Source: Amycolatopsis sp. A133 (GTDB lineage Bacteria > Actinomycetota > Actinomycetes > Mycobacteriales > Pseudonocardiaceae). From it: a stretch of DNA of 64,000 nt. The stretch spans positions 1 to 64,000 of the forward strand of contig NZ_JAVHJU010000062.1 of assembly GCF_031082405.1 (NCBI RefSeq), in the 5' to 3' direction. A program made the translations under genes and the position numbers. This document shows positions 58,668 to 64,000 of the stretch, one piece after another (the first letter of the stretch is position 1; the number at the start of each line of letters is the position of its first letter). The notes below the pieces were generated by a model. That model saw nothing but the letters and a program-made list of their open reading frames with translations. It searched no databases and was not told where the DNA came from.

Positions 58668-60020
58668 ATGTGGAGGCACGAGTCGCCGTGGCGTCGTGAC
58701 GAGCAGGCCGACCGGCCCGGGGCGCCGGTGTCGCGCAGGCCCGGCCGGCCGGCGGACTTCGTGCTCCGGCTCCAGGCTTCGGCCGGCAACCTGGCGACCA
58801 CCGCGCTGCTCCGGCAGGTCACGCCCGCTCCGGCACCCGCGGTGTCGCCGCCGGCTACCGCGCCGCCGCCTCGGCGGTTGACGAAGGACGAGTACCGGTT
58901 CACCGAGTCGCCGCGCCTGTTCGACATGACCTACCGGCCGGTCGGGCCGCTGCCGGCGACCGGCACGGCGACTGTGGTGCTCAACATCCACGTGAAGTTC
59001 AAGGACTTCGATCCGTCGATGATGCGCCGGCAGGAATTCCTCCGGCACCGGTGGACGAAGGCCCAGCTCGCCCAGTTCGCCTGGCCGGCGGACAAGAAGG
59101 CCGAGTGGGTGGGCAAGTTCTCCCAGGTGGTCACGGACGGCTGGAAGGAGAAGTTCGCGTTCAAGCTCGATCGGCCCGGCACGGAGAAGTACCGGGCGAC
59201 CTGCGGGATCGAGGTCCGGCACGTGGCCGACCCGGCCGCGGCGAACACGGTGATCACGGCGCAGTGGATACCGCCCGGCGCGCCCCGGTTGAGACCGTCG
59301 GTCGCCGGTGATCGCAAGACCGCCGAACTGGACGCCCGTGATCCGGTGGAAGCCGTCCACACGGAGGTCCCCTCGTTTTCGGTGGTCCGGCAGATCGGGC
59401 CGTTCCGGTTCGACAGCGCCGACGTCGCCGATGTCGAAGGACCGGTCAAGGAGTTCGTGGCCCTGGTCAGGCGGCTGCGCCGACCGGGCGCACCGCTCGC
59501 CGGGCCGCCGGACACGGTGGCGCTGGGGGCCACCGGCCGGGCCAGCTCACCGGGCCCTACGGAGTACAACGTCAAGCTCGCCGGCCGGCGCGCCGAGAAC
59601 GTGATGAACCGGGTCGCCACCGAAACCGGGCTCGACCCGGGCATCGCCATCTTCCGGGGAGAGCTGAACGCGACCGCGGACCCGAAGTTCCGGCGGGTCG
59701 ACCTGTTCGCATCCAGGCAGCCCCAGGTGGGGGTGGATCAGCTGATGGCCGTGCACGAGGCCGGGCACATGTTCGGTCTGGGCGACGAGTACGAGGACGA
59801 CAACCCGCAGGACAAGCGGTTCGCCCCGAACTTCTCGGGCGACAAACCGGCTCACTCCGACGACGTCCGGGCCGAAGTGGGCGACGAGGCCGCCGACGAC
59901 CTGGTCAAGCGGAACACCGACAGCATCATGTCCAGGGGCAGCGCGGTGAAACCGGGCCACTACGTGTACTTCCTGCGGGCGATGGATTCGATGACCGGTG
60001 AACAGTGGACCCTGGGGTGA
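58668..60020 (+). CDS. Zinc metalloprotease with eCIS-type N-terminal motif and OmpA-like segment
   Basis: 450 aa from ATG 58668 (TGAGG upstream). Residues ~15-45 carry VLRLQASAGNLATTALLRQ, the LQ..AGN.A..LL motif found near the N-terminus of many actinobacterial extracellular contractile injection system cargo proteins. A Pro/Ala linker follows. Residues ~285-350 (TEYNVKLAGRRAENVMNRVA and LNATADPKFRRVDLF) look OmpA/MotB-like. The active site HEAGHMFGLGDEY (~363-375) is a zincin HExxHxxGxxD/E. There is no signal peptide. I infer a secreted or injected protease; its target is unknown. Confidence 0.75.
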   Translation: MWRHESPWRRDEQADRPGAPVSRRPGRPADFVLRLQASAGNLATTALLRQVTPAPAPAVSPPATAPPPRRLTKDEYRFTESPRLFDMTYRPVGPLPATGTATVVLNIHVKFKDFDPSMMRRQEFLRHRWTKAQLAQFAWPADKKAEWVGKFSQVVTDGWKEKFAFKLDRPGTEKYRATCGIEVRHVADPAAANTVITAQWIPPGAPRLRPSVAGDRKTAELDARDPVEAVHTEVPSFSVVRQIGPFRFDSADVADVEGPVKEFVALVRRLRRPGAPLAGPPDTVALGATGRASSPGPTEYNVKLAGRRAENVMNRVATETGLDPGIAIFRGELNATADPKFRRVDLFASRQPQVGVDQLMAVHEAGHMFGLGDEYEDDNPQDKRFAPNFSGDKPAHSDDVRAEVGDEAADDLVKRNTDSIMSRGSAVKPGHYVYFLRAMDSMTGEQWTLG

Positions 60021-60044
60021 ACCTCGTTCACGCGGCCCGGATGG

Positions 60045-61304
60045 TCAATCCTCCTCCAGCGCCGCGCGCATCCGGGTGAAGTAGATCTGCGCGAGCGGGA
60101 TGGGCGCGAGCGAACCCACCACCGCGACGAAGAACAAGGGCCACCGCAGGTTCAGCGTGATCAGCACGACCGCGGCCGCGACCAGCACCGCGTACCAGCC
60201 CGCCATCGCGAGCACGAACCGGCGGAACCGGCGTTGCACGAACGCCGTCCGCTGCGGGTCCTCCGGGACGGGCGCCGCCGCGGTCTCCGCGCCGGTCCGC
60301 AGGTTCAGCGCGTAGGCCGGCACCGCGTAGGGCGGCCGGCGCCGGCGGCCGTGCGGGAAGAGGACCACCATGTCGCGGTCGGTGCCACCGATCCAGGCCC
60401 GCCGCTCCGGCTCGTTCTTCATCGGCACCGAGCCGTGTGACGACGTGGCCGCGCGCAGCGTGATCCGGGTGCCGTCGCGGTAGCCGACGTTGATGTCCGG
60501 CAGGTGCCGCCCCGAGCGGATCGGGTAGTCCGGCACGACGGTCACCGACGCGATCCGCCAGCCGGTGGCGAGGACCGCGCGGTGGCGCCGCCGCCAGTTC
60601 ACCGCGGCGATGACCGAAAGCACGAGCCCGCTGCCCCCGGCGAGGATCCCGATCACCAGCACCCACGTCCAGGTCCGGTCGTCGTTGGTTTCGTCCGGCG
60701 TGCGCACCCGAGCGGGGTCGGCCCGGTCGTAGACGACCGTGATCGGCTGCCCCTCGGTGTACTGCCGGCCGGAGTCCCAGACGATTTCGGAGGACCGGTA
60801 GTCGCCGTAGCCCACCGGATAAACCACGTGGATCGTGTCGTCGCCCCGGCTGTGCCGGTAGACGCCCAGGACCTCGCCGGTCACGCGCGCCCCGGTCTTC
60901 AGCAGGTGATCGGCCGACGCGCCCAGCGCGGCGAACCCCGCGACCACGCCCGCGAGCACAGCCAGCCAAACGAGCACGAAGCCCGCGGAACGCAGCCCCA
61001 GCGAACGCAACCGGGCGGTCTCGACGTCGAAGTCGACCTCCACCTGGCCGTCGAGTTCGGTCGGCGCCGGCAGCCAGTGCCCGTGCTCGGCGACCAGCGC
61101 GGCGCGCCGCCGGTCGTGCCGCCACCCGAGAGCGACGCAGCCGAGCATCAAGGCCACGGCCAGGACGAAGACCAGGATCTCGGCCGCGAGCTCCCCGTCC
61201 TCGAAGACGTACCCGGGCGTGATCAGCGCGTAGACCGTCCCCGCCGCGTCACCGAGCGCGGCCAAGCGAAGACGATCGCTCCGGCCAGGAAAGTGCCCTG
61301 CCAC
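60045..61304 (-). CDS. DUF3592-like membrane protein, possibly frameshifted at its 5' end
   Basis: 419 aa as read from GTG 61304. Four to five helices (IRILVFVLAVALMLGC region, FVLVWLAVLAGVVAGFAAL, WVLVIGILAGGSGLVLSVIA, FVLAMAGWYAVLVAAAVVLI). The external segments (GARVTGEVLGVYRHSRGDDT, PVGYGDYRSSEIVWDSGRQY, GQPITVVYDRADPARVR) match DUF3592. In a different frame, ATG 61345 with TTGAGGCG upstream encodes DATKHRRWQGTFLAGAIVFA, which would complete a first helix if one base were restored near 61264. GTG 61304 has no Shine-Dalgarno. Confidence 0.75.
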   Translation of the reverse strand: MAGHFPGRSDRLRLAALGDAAGTVYALITPGYVFEDGELAAEILVFVLAVALMLGCVALGWRHDRRRAALVAEHGHWLPAPTELDGQVEVDFDVETARLRSLGLRSAGFVLVWLAVLAGVVAGFAALGASADHLLKTGARVTGEVLGVYRHSRGDDTIHVVYPVGYGDYRSSEIVWDSGRQYTEGQPITVVYDRADPARVRTPDETNDDRTWTWVLVIGILAGGSGLVLSVIAAVNWRRRHRAVLATGWRIASVTVVPDYPIRSGRHLPDINVGYRDGTRITLRAATSSHGSVPMKNEPERRAWIGGTDRDMVVLFPHGRRRRPPYAVPAYALNLRTGAETAAAPVPEDPQRTAFVQRRFRRFVLAMAGWYAVLVAAAVVLITLNLRWPLFFVAVVGSLAPIPLAQIYFTRMRAALEED

Positions 61305-61486
61305 CGGCGATGCTTCGTCGCATCCCGGTCCATCCCCAGTGCCATCGCCTCAACGTAGCCCCGGGAAACGGTCTTGACCTGCGATTAAGCAGACAGTGAA
61401 TGGAGGCAACCGGGCGGGCTCGCCGAGCGTGCAAGCAAGCATGTGCCTGAGGCAGCTTGGTGGTGCTGCACCGAAACGCGTACCCG
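61305..61486. other. Gap holding the alternative start of the DUF3592-like gene
   Basis: 182 nt between two leftward genes. Apart from the out-of-frame segment from ATG 61345 described with the neighbouring gene, no gene or terminator is visible; a probable promoter for that gene lies around 61370-61400, where GC content drops. Confidence 0.4.
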
Positions 61487-62086
61487 CTACGGGAGGTCGA
61501 GGGAGCGGCTGAGCTGCGTGGTCCACCAGCGGATTTGCGGGCCGGCGGATCTGGACGCCGGACCGGTGATGCCGGCGCTGCGGCGAAACACCTGACCGTA
61601 GCGGGGCTCGGTGGCGAGGGCCTGGTGAAGCGCGGCCACGGCGAGCCGGGTGTCCTCGATTGGGGTTTCGGCTGCGTTGGCGCGCAGTGCGTGCAGCGCA
61701 TCGACCACTGGGGCGAGCATTCCCGATCCCGGATCCCGCCACCCGGCCGCGTGCAGCGCCACGGCCAGTTCGCCGTAGCCCCGGCGGTAGAAAGCAGCCA
61801 GGGCTTCGACCAGCTCGCCGATGTCGGCGCCACGGTCGAGCCAGGAGTTCAGCACCTCCTCCGCCCCGGCGCGGATCTTGCGGCCGCCGTGGCGCAGCAG
61901 CGCTTCCAGGAGGCCGTCGCGGGCGCCGAAGTGGTGGTTGACGCCCGCATCGGTCATGCCGACGCGGGTGGCGACCGCCCGGATCTGGACGGCGGCGACA
62001 CCGCCCTCGGCCAGGAGCCGCTCGGCGGCGTCCAGGATCAGGCGGCGAGCCTCTTCGGGAGGACGGCGCACACGCGTTGAGGTCAC
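61487..62086 (-). CDS. TetR-family transcriptional regulator
   Basis: 199 aa. HTH: ARRLILDAAERLLAEGGVAA then IRAVATRVGMTDAGVNHHFG. The C-terminal half is helical, of the TetR_C type. GTG start. It is divergent from the hydrolase-DUF6817 gene 68 nt away, with an 18+18-nt inverted repeat between them, so it almost certainly represses that gene and itself. Confidence 0.92.
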   Translation of the reverse strand: MTSTRVRRPPEEARRLILDAAERLLAEGGVAAVQIRAVATRVGMTDAGVNHHFGARDGLLEALLRHGGRKIRAGAEEVLNSWLDRGADIGELVEALAAFYRRGYGELAVALHAAGWRDPGSGMLAPVVDALHALRANAAETPIEDTRLAVAALHQALATEPRYGQVFRRSAGITGPASRSAGPQIRWWTTQLSRSLDLP

Positions 62087-62096
62087 GCCGGCACCC

Positions 62097-62140
62097 TACC
62101 TTGACTGGCCAAGGTAAAGTTGCCTTGGCCAGTCAAGGTA
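62097..62140. promoter_or_regulatory. Long inverted-repeat TetR operator
   Basis: Arms TACCTTGACTGGCCAAGG (62097-62114) and its exact complement (62123-62140) flank an 8-nt AT-rich spacer. Each arm is itself partly palindromic (CTTG...CAAG), so four half-sites for two TetR dimers are available. TTGACT and TTGGCC words within it could serve as -35 elements in either direction. Confidence 0.88.
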
Positions 62141-62154
62141 GAGGGGGCGCCACC

Positions 62155-63363
62155 GTGATTGAGCCCACCGGCACCCGGATGCGGCGCCTCGTGCGCCCCG
62201 GCGCAGTCCTTCGGGGGCAGGAGACCGGCACCGGACCGACCGTCCTGCTGCTCCACGCCGGCGGCGAGCGGCGCCGGGTCTGGACGCCGGTCACCGAGGT
62301 CCTCGTCGAGGCCGGCTTCCGGTGCGTGGCCTTCGATCAGCGCGGTCACGGTGACAGCGACGGCTCGGCGCGGGCACTCGCACCGTGCGCGGACGACGTC
62401 GCCGCCATGCTGCACGCCGAACCGACGGGTTGCGTGGTCGTCGGCGCCTCGCTGGGCGGGCTCGCCGCCATCGCCGCCCTCGGCGATCCGGCGGTCCGGG
62501 CCGGAGTGGCGGGCCTCGTGCTGGTGGACGTCGTACCCGACCCGGATCCTGGCCGGGTCCGCCGCTTCCTCGCCACGGGCGACCGGCTCGACGCCCACAG
62601 CGAGCTCGTCGAGGACATCCTCGCCCACGTCCCGGAGCTGCGCCAGGTCACCGCCCAGCTCGACCTTCCCGTCCTGCTGGTTCGCGGCGGCAGCGGGTCG
62701 CCCGTCACCGACGACGATGCCGACCGGCTGCTGCGCCTGGCTCCGCACGCCGCCGTGACCCGCATCCGCGGCGCCGGGCACCTCGTCGCCCGGGACCGGC
62801 CGGTGGCATTGGCCGAAACCGTCGCCGCCGTCGCGACCGAGTGGCCGGCGCTGGCGCTCCTGCGCGAACTCGGCGCGGAGCAGGTCGTCCATCCCGGCGG
62901 GAACCTCCTCGACCACCTCCGGCGCGTGCACGCGCAGGTGGCCGCCTGGGGCGGGAGCCGGCGCGCCCGCCTCGCCGCGCTCTGCCACGCCACCTACGGC
63001 ACCGACGGCTTCCCGCACCCGCTGCTGCCGCCGGATCGGCGCACCCGCCTGCGAGCGACCGTCGGTGACGACGCCGAGGCCCTCGTCCACCGCTACGGCG
63101 CCTGCGACCGGAGCAAGACCTACGCCCACCTCGGCACGACACCGCTCCCGTTCACGGACCGCTTCACCGGCGAGGTCGTTTTCCTGGCCGGCGACGACCT
63201 CGCCGACTTCGCTCTCCTGACCATCGCCAACGAACTCGACCTGACCCGCACGGCGGCGCTTTCCCCCGAAACCCGCGGTGCCATCCGGGCCCTCATCGCC
63301 GCGCTCGGCGCCTACGTTCCCGACATCGCCGGCCGAGCTCTCGCCGACCCGTCGCTGCACTGA
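62155..63363 (+). CDS. Alpha/beta hydrolase fused to a DUF6817-like domain
   Basis: 402 aa. Residues 1-~235: VLLLHAGGERRRVWTPV, AFDQRGHGDSDG, nucleophile Ser in VVVGASLGGLAA (~100), Asp region VLVRGGSGSPVTDDD and His in RGAGHLVARD. Residues ~245-402: LGAEQVVHPGGNLLDHLRRV, then LCHATYGTDGFPHPLL and VHRYGACDR, a HD-like metal-site pattern known from DUF6817. GTG start. Under TetR control. The fusion suggests a two-step detoxification or signalling role; the substrate is unknown. Confidence 0.85.
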   Translation: MIEPTGTRMRRLVRPGAVLRGQETGTGPTVLLLHAGGERRRVWTPVTEVLVEAGFRCVAFDQRGHGDSDGSARALAPCADDVAAMLHAEPTGCVVVGASLGGLAAIAALGDPAVRAGVAGLVLVDVVPDPDPGRVRRFLATGDRLDAHSELVEDILAHVPELRQVTAQLDLPVLLVRGGSGSPVTDDDADRLLRLAPHAAVTRIRGAGHLVARDRPVALAETVAAVATEWPALALLRELGAEQVVHPGGNLLDHLRRVHAQVAAWGGSRRARLAALCHATYGTDGFPHPLLPPDRRTRLRATVGDDAEALVHRYGACDRSKTYAHLGTTPLPFTDRFTGEVVFLAGDDLADFALLTIANELDLTRTAALSPETRGAIRALIAALGAYVPDIAGRALADPSLH

Positions 63364-63367
63364 GACT

Positions 63368-63397
63368 GTTCACAGTTGAACTGTTGACGTGTAGACT
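63368..63397 (+). promoter_or_regulatory. Promoter and operator of the MarR operon
   Basis: -35 TTCACA (63369-63374), 17 nt, -10 TAGACT (63392-63397). The -35 lies in the palindrome GTTCACAGTTGAAC (63368-63381). The expected transcription start falls on or next to ATG 63404, predicting a leaderless mRNA controlled by the MarR protein it encodes. Confidence 0.7.
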
Positions 63398-63403
63398 ATG
63401 GCC

Positions 63404-63859
63404 ATGGGCCGGCAACCATCCCTGAATCGGGACCTCATGCGTTACCTGCACCGAGCCGCGCTGCTGAGCGAACGGGCCGGCGATCGCCGGTTCCAGGAGC
63501 GGATCGGCATCGGACGGAGCCTGTTCCTGGTGTTGCGGTCGATCGCCGATGCCGGCGACGTCCCCCCGTCGCAGCAGGAGATCGCCGATCTCCTGAGCCT
63601 GACGAAGGGCGCCGTCAGCCGCCATGTCGAGACTGCCCGGCAACGCGGGTGGCTGGCCGTCGCGGCCTCGTCGGCGTCTCGGCGTGAGCACGCGTTGACG
63701 CTGACCCCCGCGGGCCGGTCCTTGGTGGAAGAGGGGCTGGCCGTGCAACGCGAATACGAGCGGCTCGGCGGCGAGCACCTGACCGATGCCGCCATGTCGA
63801 CCACGATCCAGACCCTGAAGACGATGTGCGAACTCCTGGCGACCGAGGAGCGGCGGTGA
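63404..63859 (+). CDS. MarR-family transcriptional regulator
   Basis: 151 aa from ATG 63404 (ATG 63398 adds two residues). Winged helix: PPSQQEIADLLSLTKGAVSR then HVETARQRGWLAV with wing SSASRREHALTLTPAGRSLV; helical dimerisation ends. Neither start has a Shine-Dalgarno, in line with the leaderless promoter prediction. It overlaps the downstream reductase by 4 nt (GTGA). Confidence 0.92.
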   Translation: MGRQPSLNRDLMRYLHRAALLSERAGDRRFQERIGIGRSLFLVLRSIADAGDVPPSQQEIADLLSLTKGAVSRHVETARQRGWLAVAASSASRREHALTLTPAGRSLVEEGLAVQREYERLGGEHLTDAAMSTTIQTLKTMCELLATEERR

Positions 63860-64000
63860 AGATCGCGGTCGTCCTCGGCAGCACCCGGCCCGGCCGCCTC
63901 GGCGACCGCGTCTGCCGATTCGTCATGAACCAGGCAGCCCTCGTCGACGGCGCCGAGTTCGCTCTGCTCGACTTGGCCGACCACCCGATGCCGTTCTTCG
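63856..64000 (+). CDS. NADPH-dependent FMN reductase (partial, runs off the window)
   Basis: The first 48 residues from GTG 63856: KIAVVLGSTRPGRLGDRVCR with the FMN-phosphate loop GSTRPGR, then EFALLDLADHPMPFF. This is the start of the NADPH-dependent FMN reductase/quinone reductase family. Coupled to the MarR gene, so probably a redox- or quinone-responsive pair. The 3' end is beyond the window. Confidence 0.88.
   Translation, partial: MKIAVVLGSTRPGRLGDRVCRFVMNQAALVDGAEFALLDLADHPMPFF

Overview
The window is about 72% GC DNA with GTG/TTG starts, many 1-14 nt overlaps between genes, an iniBAC-type locus, ECF41 sigma, F420-type PPOX fold and arabinosyltransferase-like genes. This points to a mycolate-lineage actinomycete. 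The overall style (secreted CAZymes with ricin-type lectins, Hsp70-like/IniR-like genes beside iniBAC, a dispersed GTGAGTGGTAAGG palindrome) best fits Pseudonocardiaceae, probably Amycolatopsis. No phage, plasmid or CRISPR structure is visible.

Layout. 0-4.1 kb: a leftward operon of ABC exporter, membrane protein, winged-helix regulator and dinB, under a promoter with tandem palindromic operators. 4.15-7.2 kb: a secreted S33 peptidase, then a macrolide-type glycosyltransferase preceded by a 10-codon leader peptide with an Arg-Leu-Arg motif and mutually exclusive hairpins. 7.2-12 kb: an amino-acid ABC importer operon ending in a PLP-enzyme/PAS/HTH fusion and an EACC1 protein. 12-17.5 kb: Gfo/Idh oxidoreductase, NADAR protein, GH8 glucanase, PPOX protein, and a TetR/acyl-CoA synthetase operon. 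17.6-25.5 kb: iniC-iniA-iniB leftward and, divergently, Hsp70-like and IniR-like genes rightward. 25.5-32.4 kb: a 49-residue-repeat membrane protein, a molybdopterin/flavin redox pair, a pentapeptide protein, ornithine cyclodeaminase and small proteins. 32.5-38.6 kb: a leftward operon HdeD-rnz-(REC + flavin reductase)-(cNMP histidine kinase)-carboxylesterase.

41.2-54.3 kb lies between an intact tRNA-Ala(GGC) and a truncated direct copy of its 3' half plus terminator. An integrase C-terminal remnant abuts the intact tRNA. Inside are a GH2/ricin glycosidase, decayed fragments (ricin domain, epoxide hydrolase), a PadR-membrane protein-AftB-like operon, a DesK/NarL two-component system divergent from an ABC exporter, and a second S33 peptidase. 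I read this as an old, immobilised genomic island.

55-64 kb: LysE exporter, an ECF41 sigma factor with a separate SnoaL-like protein and a convergent cupin/SDR operon carrying an ECF41-like promoter, a zinc metalloprotease with an eCIS-type N-terminal motif and an OmpA-like segment, a DUF3592-like membrane protein with a possible 5' frameshift, a TetR/hydrolase-DUF6817 divergon with a very long inverted-repeat operator, and a MarR/FMN reductase operon running off the end.

Central themes are envelope stress and maintenance (iniBAC, HdeD, AftB-like), drug and solute export, and multiple one- and two-component regulators with visible operator palindromes.
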